This document shows positions 8,621 through 17,241 of a DNA stretch of 64,000 nt, piece after piece; position 1 is the stretch's first letter, and each line of letters starts with the position of its first letter. The DNA is from JACPVF01 sp964502095 (lineage in GTDB: Bacteria; Chloroflexota; Anaerolineae; Anaerolineales; Villigracilaceae). The stretch lies in NCBI GenBank assembly GCA_964502095.1, contig CAZCUF010000008.1:1-64000 (forward strand), read 5' to 3'. Under the pieces are notes generated by a model, which saw nothing but the letters and a program-made list of their open reading frames with translations, was not told the origin of the DNA and searched no databases. The position numbers and the translations under genes were made by a program.

Positions 8621-9184
8621 ATGCAAAAAGAAATTATCATCGCCGGGTTTGGCGGACAGGGCGTACTCTTCGGCGGGCAGGTCTTAACCTACGCCGCCAT
8701 GGACGCGGGCAGGGAAGTGACCTGGATCCCATCCTACGGCCCCGAAATGCGCGGCGGCACGGCCAACTGTACGGTCGTCATCGCGGACGAGGAGATTGGT
8801 TCGCCTCTTGTGAAGAATCCGCCGCTGGCGATTGCCCTTAACCTGCCGTCTTTCGACAAATACGAAGAACTTGTGCAAACGGGCGGAACGCTCGTGGTGA
8901 ATCAATCCATGGTGGACCGCGCCGCGAAACGCGGCGATATTCACGTGGTCTTTATTCCATGCAACGAGATCGCCGAAGAGATCGGCGATAAAAAACTGCT
9001 CAACATGGTGGCAATCGGCGCGTTGTTGACCGCCCTGCCGGAAGTCTCTTTGAAGGATGTCGAAAAGGCGTTGGAAGCGCATTTACCCGCCAGGCACAAA
9101 CACTTACTGCCGATGAATTACAAAGCCTTGAAGCGCGGGTTCGAAACCGCGCAATCTTATCGCCAGTCCGTGAGCATGAATTAG
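8621..9184 (+). CDS. 2-oxoacid:ferredoxin oxidoreductase gamma subunit
   Basis: 187 residues. IIIAGFGGQGVLFGGQVL (about 4-21) and IPSYGPEMRGGTANC (about 37-51) are the hallmark motifs of the catalytic gamma subunit. It completes the four-gene complex. GGAGTG lies eight bases before the ATG. The gene is closed by the hairpin at 9212-9242. Confidence 0.93.
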   Translation: MQKEIIIAGFGGQGVLFGGQVLTYAAMDAGREVTWIPSYGPEMRGGTANCTVVIADEEIGSPLVKNPPLAIALNLPSFDKYEELVQTGGTLVVNQSMVDRAAKRGDIHVVFIPCNEIAEEIGDKKLLNMVAIGALLTALPEVSLKDVEKALEAHLPARHKHLLPMNYKALKRGFETAQSYRQSVSMN

Positions 9185-9211
9185 CGCGGTCTTTATTCTC
9201 CCGATCAGGGA

Positions 9212-9243
9212 AAAGACTCTCCGCCGGCCGGGGAGTCTTTTTT
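9212..9243 (+). terminator. Intrinsic terminator after the oxidoreductase operon
   Basis: AAAGACTC ... GAGTCTTT stem with a GC-rich top and a run of T (9238-9243). Confidence 0.85.
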
Positions 9244-9406
9244 GAATTCAAGGCACGGCGTGGAAGGGAAATGAATCGGATGGAATACCTTCCTTTATCG
9301 GCGCCCAATTGCCGGTCGAATCGAGGCGGTTTTTCATCCTGTTGATTTGCTTCTACACTTGATGTATAGTTGAAAAGTCTCGCCGCGCTTATTTTGGAGG
9401 TGCCGG

Positions 9407-9847
9407 ATGGCGAATACAAACACAGATCACGCCGCCTTTGCGCAGTTGGTGAAAACAAGTTTGAACACAGCCAAACAAAAAACGGACGCACTGCGCCGCA
9501 GGGACGCACAGCTTTTTCTTGCCAATGTGGTATCGCCCGCAATTGCAACATTGATCGCCGCGCTGGCGGCGGCCATGGGCGGAAATCAAATATTTTCGCA
9601 GGCCGCCCTGCAGGCTGAAGACGGCGGCTGGAGACTCGCCTGTATTCTTGCGGCGATATTCAGTTTTGTAGCAACGATCAGCGGCGGGCTTAAAAAGCAA
9701 TTCGAGGATCGGCTGGCGCACGGCAATCAATGCGTGGGACAGTTACTGCGGCTCGAACTGACCCTGAGCGCGGGCGTTAACGATTTGGAAACTGCAACCA
9801 GGGAATATGGCGAGATCATCAAAACATATCCGGAGTTTGTGAGCTGA
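9407..9847 (+). CDS. Small two-helix membrane protein (DUF4231/SLATT-like?)
   Basis: 146 residues, ATG with GGAGG ten bases upstream. A charged N-terminal helix (1-37) precedes two hydrophobic segments (about 38-58 and 76-94) and a soluble C-terminal helix. A pair of transmembrane helices flanked by long helices is the architecture of DUF4231/SLATT proteins, but I see no decisive motif, so the family is tentative. It stands apart from its neighbours, with a gap of over 200 bases upstream in which I see only the terminator. Confidence 0.6.
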   Translation: MANTNTDHAAFAQLVKTSLNTAKQKTDALRRRDAQLFLANVVSPAIATLIAALAAAMGGNQIFSQAALQAEDGGWRLACILAAIFSFVATISGGLKKQFEDRLAHGNQCVGQLLRLELTLSAGVNDLETATREYGEIIKTYPEFVS

Positions 9848-9890
9848 AAAATCCGGCTCCTCCGAGTCGTTGAACCAGCGCATTTTGACA

Positions 9891-10196
9891 ATGGCCGCGC
9901 CTGCGCTTCCCGAAATCAAGATCATTCCACATGAAGAGACCGAAGCCGAATCGCTTTATCGCGTTCTGATTCACAACGACGATGTTACGCCGATGGACTT
10001 TGTAGTGAACATCCTGCAAACCATTTTCATGCTCGGTCTCGACCGCGCCATGGACGTGATGTACACCGCGCACATTTCCGGCACAGCCTATGTGCAGACC
10101 GTGCCCAAGTCCGAGGCGGAGAATCGAATCAGCAAGGCGCATCTCTCGGCAGGCTTGGAGGGCTATCCGTTACATTTCTCGATGGAGCCTGAGTAG
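9891..10196 (+). CDS. clpS: ATP-dependent Clp protease adaptor ClpS
   Basis: 101 residues from ATG 9891; an in-frame TTG at 9870 would add seven residues. The core LIHNDDVTPMDFVVNIL (about 29-45) carries the Asn-Asp-Asp residues that hold an N-degron amino group, and AHISGTA carries the conserved His. ClpS delivers N-end-rule substrates to ClpAP or ClpCP. No clp ATPase lies nearby, as is common for this family. Confidence 0.93.
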   Translation: MAAPALPEIKIIPHEETEAESLYRVLIHNDDVTPMDFVVNILQTIFMLGLDRAMDVMYTAHISGTAYVQTVPKSEAENRISKAHLSAGLEGYPLHFSMEPE

Positions 10197-10270
10197 GTAA
10201 TAAAAACAAAGGTTTTTTGCATGTAAAATTGGGGAAAATCAACAATATCTCTATTTAGATTGGCAGGATC

Positions 10271-12298
10271 ATGCACGAGGTACCTCTACTCATTAACATC
10301 ACTTTGGCGCTCATCATAGCCTTTCTGGGCGGAGCATTCGCGCGCCGTATCGGCCTGCCGACGATCGTCGGATATTTATTTGCTGGAATTGTGATCGGTC
10401 CGTTTACACCGGGCTTCGTCGGGGATACAGAAACGATCGGCCAACTGGCAGAACTGGGCGTGATCTTCCTGATGTTCGGAGTCGGCCTGCATTTCTCTTT
10501 AAGTGACCTGTGGAAAGTGCGCTCGGTTGCCGTGCCCGGCGCGCTCGGACAAATGCTGTTGGTCACCCTGCTGACCTTCGGTCTCAGCCGCGTCTGGGGC
10601 TGGACGGCCGCGGCGGGCATCGTGCTTGGGCTTTCGATCTCTGTCGCCAGTACAGTCGTCCTCCTGCGCGGCCTGATGGACAACGGCCTGCTCAATACGC
10701 CGCATGGACAGACCGCCATCGGCTGGCTGGTGGTGGAGGATCTCGCCACTGTACTGATTCTGGTATTACTGCCCACTCTGGCGCACACCAGCGGCTCCTT
10801 CGACTGGCTGGCTCTCCTGCTCACACTCGGAAAAGCGGCCGCCTTCGTTGTCCTGCTTTTATTTGTCGGAAAAAAATTCATTCCGTGGGTTCTGCTCCGC
10901 ATCGCGCACACCCGCTCGCGTGAATTGTTCATCCTTGCCATCCTTGCGATTACGCTCGGCACGGCGCTCGGCGCGGCGGAATTATTCGGCGTCTCCTTCG
11001 CGCTGGGCGCGTTCGTCGCGGGCATCGTTGTCAACGAGTCGCCGCTCAGCCATCAGGTCGGCGCGGACGTGTTCCCCTTCCGCGAGGCCTTCGCGGTGTT
11101 ATTCTTCGTCTCGATTGGGATGCTGGTCAATCCCATTTATCTGTTCGACAATATCGGTCACGTATTGGCGCTGACCGCCGTGATCGTGATCGGTAAATTC
11201 GTACTGACCTTATTGCCCGGCGGCTTGCTCCCCTGGCAGGGACGAACCGCGCTGGTCGCCGCGGCGGGGCGGAGTCAGATCGGCGAGTTTTCCTTCATTC
11301 TCGGTCAGGCAGGGGTCAGCCTGGGACTTCTGCATCGAGATCAATATTCGTTGATTCTGGCAGGCGCACTGCTGTCCATCACAATTAATCCCCTGATGTT
11401 CCGCCTCATCAATCCCGCCGAGAAATGGCTGAAAAAAATCCCCGCACTATGGCAATGGCTGGATCACCACAAACCCGCGCCGTTTCCAGCAGAAGAGACG
11501 ATCACGGGTCACGTTGTCATCGTCGGTTACGGACGCGTCGGACGCCATATCGCCGATCTGCTGGGACAGATGTCCATCCCGCAACTGATCATAGACCTGG
11601 ACGCGGAACGCATCGAAGAGATCAACCGCCGCGGCATCCCCAGTTTGTACGGCGACGCCTCCAACTCCGAAGTGTTGACTCACGCCGGACTGAAACGCGC
11701 CCGCGCCCTCGTCGTGGCCGGGCCCGACGAATCGGCCAGCGAATTAGTCGTCGCCGCGGCGCGCGACCTCGCGCCGGATCTGCCCATCGTCGCGCGCGCC
11801 TCCAGCGAGGAAGGCATCCAGCGGCTGGCATCGCTCGGCGCGCAGGATGTGATCCACCCCGAGCGCGAAGGCGGACTCGAAATTATGCGGCACGCCCTCC
11901 TCAAACTGGATTTTCCCGTGCAGGAGATTATGCGTTACGTCGACGCTGTGCGCGACGATCATTACGATACGCAGGTCAACACCGACCGGGAACACCGTCT
12001 TCTGCATGACCTGATCCACGCCGCCAAAAATATCGAGGTCACCTGGCTGAGCCTCGCGGCGGATAGCCCGCTGGTGGGAAAAACGCTCGCCGAGGCCGGC
12101 TTACGCGCACGCACGGGCGCGTCGGTGGTGGCGATTCTGCGCGGCAGTCAATTGATGGCCAACCCCAAATCGCACACAGCTTTCGAGACAGACGACCGCG
12201 TCGGCTTCATCGGCGATGCGGAGCAGATCGAGGCGGCGCAAAAACTTCTCTCTGAAATAAAAGCCGGGTTCCCGGGTGGCGCGGAAGCCTCGCTTTGA
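10271..12298 (+). CDS. Kef-type cation:proton antiporter with RCK domain
   Basis: 675 residues. Residues 1-385 form a CPA2 Na+/H+-exchanger fold with about 12 membrane helices (GLPTIVGYLFAGIVIGP near 35-51 is typical). A Rossmann TrkA-N domain begins at about 413 (VVIVGYGRVGRHIADLL) and a TrkA-C domain occupies about 580-665 (DSPLVGKTLAEAGLRARTGA). This is the KefB/C-like layout: potassium or sodium efflux in exchange for protons, gated by a nucleotide ligand. Monocistronic by spacing. Confidence 0.92.
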   Translation: MHEVPLLINITLALIIAFLGGAFARRIGLPTIVGYLFAGIVIGPFTPGFVGDTETIGQLAELGVIFLMFGVGLHFSLSDLWKVRSVAVPGALGQMLLVTLLTFGLSRVWGWTAAAGIVLGLSISVASTVVLLRGLMDNGLLNTPHGQTAIGWLVVEDLATVLILVLLPTLAHTSGSFDWLALLLTLGKAAAFVVLLLFVGKKFIPWVLLRIAHTRSRELFILAILAITLGTALGAAELFGVSFALGAFVAGIVVNESPLSHQVGADVFPFREAFAVLFFVSIGMLVNPIYLFDNIGHVLALTAVIVIGKFVLTLLPGGLLPWQGRTALVAAAGRSQIGEFSFILGQAGVSLGLLHRDQYSLILAGALLSITINPLMFRLINPAEKWLKKIPALWQWLDHHKPAPFPAEETITGHVVIVGYGRVGRHIADLLGQMSIPQLIIDLDAERIEEINRRGIPSLYGDASNSEVLTHAGLKRARALVVAGPDESASELVVAAARDLAPDLPIVARASSEEGIQRLASLGAQDVIHPEREGGLEIMRHALLKLDFPVQEIMRYVDAVRDDHYDTQVNTDREHRLLHDLIHAAKNIEVTWLSLAADSPLVGKTLAEAGLRARTGASVVAILRGSQLMANPKSHTAFETDDRVGFIGDAEQIEAAQKLLSEIKAGFPGGAEASL

Positions 12299-12357
12299 AA
12301 TCGAATCGCTATTCATTTTCGCCTGTCTTCTGATTACAATAGGGGGAAGGAGTCAAC

Positions 12358-13146
12358 ATGCCCCAGCAACGAACTCTCGATCAACTCAACGCTGAAGTGT
12401 ACGATCTCGCCACACCCGATTGGCGCGGGGAAATCGATTTCTACCGCGACTATGCCAAAGAAGCCAAAGCGCGCGGGCAGGCATTGCTCGAAGCCGGATG
12501 TGCCACAGGCCGCGTCGCGCTCCGCCTCGCGCCGGACAGCATAAAAGTAATCGGTGTGGATTCAGACTCAGCCATGCTCGAACGGGCACAGCATAAAAGC
12601 GGCAACGCCTCGAACGTTCATTGGATACAAGCCGATATGCACGCGCTCGATCTGGGCGAGACCTTTGGGCTGATTCTCGTCACGGGGCATGCGTTTCAAT
12701 CCATGCTCACCGCAAAAGACCAGCTGACCTGCCTCGAAGCACTGAAACGGAATCTCGCGCCGGGCGGGACCCTGATCCTGCACGTTGACCATCAGGATGT
12801 AAGCTGGCTGGGAGATTTACGCCGTTTTCTGGGCGGCACATTTGGCGAAGCGCACGAATTCAAAAACCCACAGACGCGCCATTCCTTCCGACGCGAAAAC
12901 TCATGGACATACGATCCCGTCACGCAGACCGCGACGGTGATCTCGCGCTGGACCGAGCAGGACAGCGATGACCGTATTGTGCAAAAGTGGGAGAAACAAC
13001 CGCAAGCCGTTCATTGCATCTTCCGCTTCGAAATGGAGCACCTGCTGGCGCGCGCCGGTCTTCGCGTCGAAGGCTTATACGGCGATTTCTTCAAGAACGA
13101 ACTCTCGAACGACAGCACTGAAATGATCTGGGTGGTGAAGAGATAA
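12358..13146 (+). CDS. Class I SAM-dependent methyltransferase
   Basis: 262 residues. Motif I is LEAGCATGRVALRL (about 43-56) with the acidic end of strand 2 in VIGVDSDSAML, and a motif IV-like LILVTGHAFQSM follows. The layout fits a small-molecule methyltransferase; the substrate is not visible. AAGGAG sits before the ATG, and a TACAAT -10 element lies just upstream at 12334-12339. Confidence 0.85.
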   Translation: MPQQRTLDQLNAEVYDLATPDWRGEIDFYRDYAKEAKARGQALLEAGCATGRVALRLAPDSIKVIGVDSDSAMLERAQHKSGNASNVHWIQADMHALDLGETFGLILVTGHAFQSMLTAKDQLTCLEALKRNLAPGGTLILHVDHQDVSWLGDLRRFLGGTFGEAHEFKNPQTRHSFRRENSWTYDPVTQTATVISRWTEQDSDDRIVQKWEKQPQAVHCIFRFEMEHLLARAGLRVEGLYGDFFKNELSNDSTEMIWVVKR

Positions 13147-13179
13147 TTCCCATCATGTTTACACACGGTTAACATCATC

Positions 13180-13998
13180 ATGAAATACGAGAACATTCGC
13201 GGTTTACAAATTCCCAAAATCGGATTCGGCACCTGGCGGATCGGCGGCAACGACTATCCCGACCGTGCCACCGACTCGAAATCGCTGGCCGCGCTCAACT
13301 CCGCGCTCGAGCTTGGTTACACTCACTTCGATACCGCAGAGGAATACGCTTCGGGCCACGCCGAAGAATTGATCGGGCAGGCCGTTCGCGGGTCCGGGGT
13401 GAGGCGTGAGAATCTGTTCATCACTTCCAAAGTGCGTCCCGAACATCTGCATTATAAAAATGTCCTGAAGTCCTTCGAGGCAAGCTTGCGCCGCCTCGGC
13501 ATGGATTACATTGATCTGTATCTCATCCATTGGCCGAATCCCAATATTCCGCTGGAGGAATCATTTCGCGCCCTGAATCAATTGGTACGCGCAGGCAAAA
13601 TCCGGCATTTGGGAGTCAGTAACTTCAAATTGCGACGGCTCAAAGAAGCGCAGGCCGAATCCGAAACGCCCCTGCTCGCCAATCAAGTTCCCTATCGCCT
13701 GTCCAACCGCGCCTATGCAAGGAACGGCGTACTGGAGTATTGCCAACAGCATGATATTTTGCTGACCGCCTATCGGCCGATAAAATTTCGCAACTTGAAA
13801 GTCAATGAGACCTTGAAAAGAATTGCCAGGGCGCATTCGGCCACATCGTTCCAAATCGCGCTGGCCTGGCTGATCGCCCAGCCGCGCGTCATCACCGTTC
13901 CAATGTCATTCGACCATCAACATCAAAAAGAGAATCTCGAAGCCGCAGATATCGATCTGACCCCGGCCGAGATCAAACGACTCGATCATCTGTACTGA
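13180..13998 (+). CDS. Aldo/keto reductase
   Basis: 272 residues with the full catalytic tetrad D51, Y56, K84 and H117 (FDTAEEY, TSKV, LIHWPNP). The barrel ends at the NADPH-binding part (FQIALAWLIAQP, about 226-237). It reduces a carbonyl using NADPH, most like the 2,5-diketo-gluconate reductase group; the natural substrate is unknown. It follows the methyltransferase by 33 bases and may share its transcript. Confidence 0.9.
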   Translation: MKYENIRGLQIPKIGFGTWRIGGNDYPDRATDSKSLAALNSALELGYTHFDTAEEYASGHAEELIGQAVRGSGVRRENLFITSKVRPEHLHYKNVLKSFEASLRRLGMDYIDLYLIHWPNPNIPLEESFRALNQLVRAGKIRHLGVSNFKLRRLKEAQAESETPLLANQVPYRLSNRAYARNGVLEYCQQHDILLTAYRPIKFRNLKVNETLKRIARAHSATSFQIALAWLIAQPRVITVPMSFDHQHQKENLEAADIDLTPAEIKRLDHLY

Positions 13999-14192
13999 TC
14001 GCTCTGCGCCGCCAAAAATAATGGGGTTGTTTTTTATGCTCATCCATTATTCACGCTAAAATCATTAACTGACGAAGAAGTGAGAACGGATCGGGGGCGG
14101 AAACTAGCGCATGTCAAGCGCCGAACGGATTTCCCGCATGCAGAGATAATCGTTTGACATGAAGTTGCACCATCTGGCCGATTCTCATTAAT

Positions 14193-14201
14193 GCTATAAT
14201 T
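14193..14201 (+). promoter_or_regulatory. Extended -10 promoter of the epimerase gene
   Basis: TGC followed by a perfect TATAAT at 14196-14201, 31 bases before the ATG. A TTGACA at 14155-14160 lies too far away (35 bases) to be its -35 element. Confidence 0.6.
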
Positions 14202-14232
14202 TTCAAAATCACACACTGAGAAATGACAACGC

Positions 14233-15156
14233 ATGAAATTTTTGATCACCGGCGCGGCCGGCTTTCTTGGCTCTGCCCTCGCGAATCATCTGGTGCGCGA
14301 AGGGCATCAAGTGCGGGGATTGGATGATCTCTCCACTGGCGATCCGCAGACTCTTTCGAAGGATGTGCACTTCACGCGCGGCGACGTAAGCGACCGCCCT
14401 AAATTGTGGACCCTGCTACAGGATGTGGATGTAGTCTATCATCTTGCGGCGCGCGTATCGGTGCCCGAGTCGATTTTATACCCGCGCGATTACAACACGG
14501 TCAACGTCGGAGGGACAGTGGCTTTGATGGAAGCGACGCGCGACGTGGGCGTAAAACGCGTCGTGCTTACTTCATCCGGCGCGGTCTATGGCGACCTTGC
14601 CGAACAACCCCTGATTGAAAATGCAGTGCCCCTACCGCGCTCACCCTATGCCGTTTCCAAACTATCCGCGGAATTTTATGTGCGCACGATCGGCACGTTA
14701 TGGGGCATCGAAACCGTCAGTTTGCGCATCTTCAATGCCTACGGGCCGGGACAGCATTTGCCGCCTTCGCATCCGCCGGTAGTGCCGCATTATTTACGGC
14801 AGGCACAGCACAGCGGGACTCTGGTGGCGCACGGCAACGGAAACCAGACGCGCGATTATGTCTATGTGGACGACGCGGTCAGCGCGCTGGTAGCGGCCGC
14901 GACCGCGCCCGATATCGACGGGCTGGTGATCAACGTCGGCTCCGGGCAGGAGACCTCCATCCGCGAACTGATCAGGCTTGTGCTGGAAGTGACAAGAAGC
15001 GAAGCCAACGTGGTCTATAACTCGCAGACTTCCGGCGGCGTCTCGCGTATGCGCGCAGACTTGAAGCTGGCTCACGAAAAGTTACGCTTCCAGCCCTCGA
15101 TTCCACTCGAACAGGGTTTACGCTTGACACTTCAACGCGACCCGCGCCTCAAATAA
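14233..15156 (+). CDS. NAD-dependent sugar-nucleotide epimerase/dehydratase
   Basis: 307 residues, extended short-chain dehydrogenase. The Rossmann motif is TGAAGFLG (6-13); the catalytic pair is Y139 and K143 in SPYAVSKLSAEFY, with the Ser from TSSGAVYG. Closest in style to UDP-glucose 4-epimerases and UDP-glucuronate decarboxylases (RIFNAYGPGQ, VYVDDAVSA). It would supply a sugar for glycans. The exact reaction cannot be told from sequence alone. Confidence 0.88.
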   Translation: MKFLITGAAGFLGSALANHLVREGHQVRGLDDLSTGDPQTLSKDVHFTRGDVSDRPKLWTLLQDVDVVYHLAARVSVPESILYPRDYNTVNVGGTVALMEATRDVGVKRVVLTSSGAVYGDLAEQPLIENAVPLPRSPYAVSKLSAEFYVRTIGTLWGIETVSLRIFNAYGPGQHLPPSHPPVVPHYLRQAQHSGTLVAHGNGNQTRDYVYVDDAVSALVAAATAPDIDGLVINVGSGQETSIRELIRLVLEVTRSEANVVYNSQTSGGVSRMRADLKLAHEKLRFQPSIPLEQGLRLTLQRDPRLK

Positions 15157-15196
15157 AACATGCTGATCTTGAAAAAAAATTCATCCGCGTCGATCC

Positions 15197-15781
15197 ATGA
15201 CTGACACTCTCCTGCCTCGCGCTTTCTATGACCGCCCCACTCTGACCGTCGCACGCGAGTTGATCGGCGCGCGGCTGGTACGGATTCAGGGCAGGCAAAA
15301 ACTTATCGGCCTCATCACCGAAACGGAAGCGTATATCGGCGAAAAGGATCTGGGTTGTCATGCCCGCGCCGGACGCACGGCGCGCACGGCCGTCATGTAC
15401 GGCCCTGCGGGGCACGCATACGTGTACTTCACATACGGAAATCATTGGATGCTGAACGTGATCACCGAACGCGAAGGATTCCCCGCGGCAGTGCTGATTC
15501 GCGCCATCCAACCCATCGAGGGCGCGGAGGTCATGTCTGTGCGGCGAAAGGGGCGCGATACGTTCGGTCCCGGCAAATTGACGCAGGCCATGAACATCAC
15601 TCGAAGCGAGAATCGAATTGATTTAACGGAAGCAGGTTCAAGTCTGCAAATCGAAGCGGGCGTTTTCGTCCCAAATAAAAGCGTGACGAGAGGCCCGCGC
15701 GTGGGTTTATATAGTGTGCCTGAACCGTGGAAATCGAAACCGTGGAGGTTTCTCGTCAAAGGCTGGAGAATCGAAGTTTAA
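15197..15781 (+). CDS. DNA-3-methyladenine glycosylase (AAG/MPG type)
   Basis: 194 residues. ITETEAYIGEKDLGCHA (about 39-55) contains the catalytic Glu of alkyladenine glycosylases, and GHAYVYFTYGNHWMLNVI (about 73-90) is the intercalating Tyr region. The enzyme flips out and excises alkylated purines, starting base excision repair. It precedes fabI by 12 bases, suggesting co-transcription without a functional link. Confidence 0.92.
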   Translation: MTDTLLPRAFYDRPTLTVARELIGARLVRIQGRQKLIGLITETEAYIGEKDLGCHARAGRTARTAVMYGPAGHAYVYFTYGNHWMLNVITEREGFPAAVLIRAIQPIEGAEVMSVRRKGRDTFGPGKLTQAMNITRSENRIDLTEAGSSLQIEAGVFVPNKSVTRGPRVGLYSVPEPWKSKPWRFLVKGWRIEV

Positions 15782-15793
15782 TCTGGAGGAGCT

Positions 15794-16594
15794 ATGGGTT
15801 TACTCGAAGGCAAGAATGCGTTGATCTTTGGACTGGCGAATGAACGTTCGATTGCATGGGGCATCACGCAGGCATTCAAACGCGAGGGCGCGCAGATCGG
15901 CATCAGCTACGCGGGCGAGGCGCTCGAACGACGCGTCAAACCGCTGGCCGAACAAGTGGATTGCAAATGGGTCGAGGAATGCGATGTAACCAAAGATGAG
16001 CACATCGCGGCAGTGGCGGAGAAAGCCGCCAAACATTTCGGCAAGATCGATGTGCTGGTGCACTCGATTGCGTTTGCAGGCCGCGACGAATTGAGCGGCC
16101 CTTTTTATAACACCAGCCGCGAAGGTTTCAAGAATGCCCTGGATATCAGCGTCTTTTCATTCGTGGCGCTGGCGAAGTCCTTTCAACCGATCTTAAATCC
16201 GGGAGCGTCGTTGTTATGCCTCACGTATTACGGCTCGGTGAAGGTCGCTCCGCATTACAACGTGATGGGTGTGGCCAAGGCCGCCCTGGAATCGTCCACG
16301 CGTTATCTGGCATATGATTTCGGGCCGATGAAAATCCGCGTCAACGCGATTTCCGCAGGGCCGATCCGCACACTGGCCGCGGCGGGCGTAGGCGGCTTCC
16401 GCGATATGTACAAACATTTCGCCGACGCTTCGCCTATGCGCGAAAACATCACTATCGAAGATGTGGGCAATGCGGCTGTGTTTCTGGCCTCCAACCTTTC
16501 TGCAAAGATCACCGGCGAAGTGCTGTACGTCGACGCGGGCTTCAACACAGTCGGCGTGCAAATGAACCCGGACGCGAAAGAAAGCGCAGAATAA
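15794..16594 (+). CDS. fabI: Enoyl-[acyl-carrier-protein] reductase FabI
   Basis: 266 residues. The N-terminal FGLANERSIAWGI (12-24) is the FabI version of the NADH-binding loop, and Y155-x6-K162 with Y145/Y146 (YYGSVKVAPHYNVMGVAK) is the catalytic set. It performs the last reduction in each round of type II fatty acid synthesis. GGAGGAG precedes the ATG. A divergent-free plus-strand neighbour is the glycosylase gene. Confidence 0.95.
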   Translation: MGLLEGKNALIFGLANERSIAWGITQAFKREGAQIGISYAGEALERRVKPLAEQVDCKWVEECDVTKDEHIAAVAEKAAKHFGKIDVLVHSIAFAGRDELSGPFYNTSREGFKNALDISVFSFVALAKSFQPILNPGASLLCLTYYGSVKVAPHYNVMGVAKAALESSTRYLAYDFGPMKIRVNAISAGPIRTLAAAGVGGFRDMYKHFADASPMRENITIEDVGNAAVFLASNLSAKITGEVLYVDAGFNTVGVQMNPDAKESAE

Positions 16595-16672
16595 CGCTTC
16601 CGCATTTCAAAGAGCATCAGGACGCAGATCGGCGCGGACGAACGCGGCATCTGCGTCCTTAATTTTCTACGG

Positions 16673-16678
16673 TACAAT
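16673..16678 (+). promoter_or_regulatory. -10 element close to a start codon
   Basis: TACAAT ends nine bases before the ATG at 16688, so transcription should begin within a few bases of the start codon, giving a leaderless or nearly leaderless message for the bactofilin gene. Confidence 0.45.
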
Positions 16679-16687
16679 TATCCCGTC

Positions 16688-17197
16688 ATGTTCAAGCGAA
16701 ATTCGACACCCATTGCCGAAACCACGCAACCCATCCAGGCTGTGGAACGCATCACCTCCGTGCTCGGGCCGGGTATCGTTTGGCACGGTTCGATCAACGG
16801 CTCCGGCGGCGTGCGTATCGAAGGCGCCTTCGAGGGCGAGGTGGCTCTGCGCGGCATGCTCGTCGTCGGCGAGACCGGCCGCGTCACCTGCCAGAACGTG
16901 CGCGCCAACACGGTCATTGTGGCAGGCGCGGTGCGCGGCAACATCACCACGCAAAAATTGGAGATTCGCGCCTCGGGCCGCGTATGGGGCGATGTGATCA
17001 CCACCGCCTTTGTGACGGAAGAAGGCGCGTTCCTGCGCGGGCAAATTCGGATGGAAGAAACGGTCGAACTGGACCTCGGACCTGCTCCCGAAACGACTCC
17101 TTCAGAGGCCGCCCAGGCTGAGTCCGCCGCGCAGACGCCGCTTCCAACGCCCGCTTCCTCCGCTACCACAGTGGTCAAGAAAAAGAAATCCGCCTGA
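16688..17197 (+). CDS. Bactofilin-family cytoskeletal protein
   Basis: 169 residues. The central part (about 30-130) shows the short repeating Gly/Val pattern of the bactofilin beta-helix (GSINGSGGVRIEGAFEGEV, then RGNITTQKLEIRASGRV, then VWGDVITTAF). The flanking tails are low in structure: Thr/Ile-rich at the N-terminus and Ala/Pro/Thr-rich with a basic KKKKS end. Bactofilins polymerise without nucleotide and scaffold wall enzymes or shape. No peptidoglycan peptidase is adjacent, unlike many bactofilin loci. Confidence 0.85.
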   Translation: MFKRNSTPIAETTQPIQAVERITSVLGPGIVWHGSINGSGGVRIEGAFEGEVALRGMLVVGETGRVTCQNVRANTVIVAGAVRGNITTQKLEIRASGRVWGDVITTAFVTEEGAFLRGQIRMEETVELDLGPAPETTPSEAAQAESAAQTPLPTPASSATTVVKKKKSA

Positions 17198-17241
17198 TCT
17201 TAAAGCCCCAACCGCGAAAATCTGCGCGGTGAATCCTCCCC

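Noticed and set aside
10255..11034. 259-residue minus-strand ORF
   Set aside because: Antisense of the antiporter; Ser/Thr/Arg/Pro-rich chance frame.
14155..14160. TTGACA as -35 of the epimerase promoter
   Set aside because: It is 35 bases from the TATAAT, twice the allowed spacing; the promoter is of the extended -10 kind.
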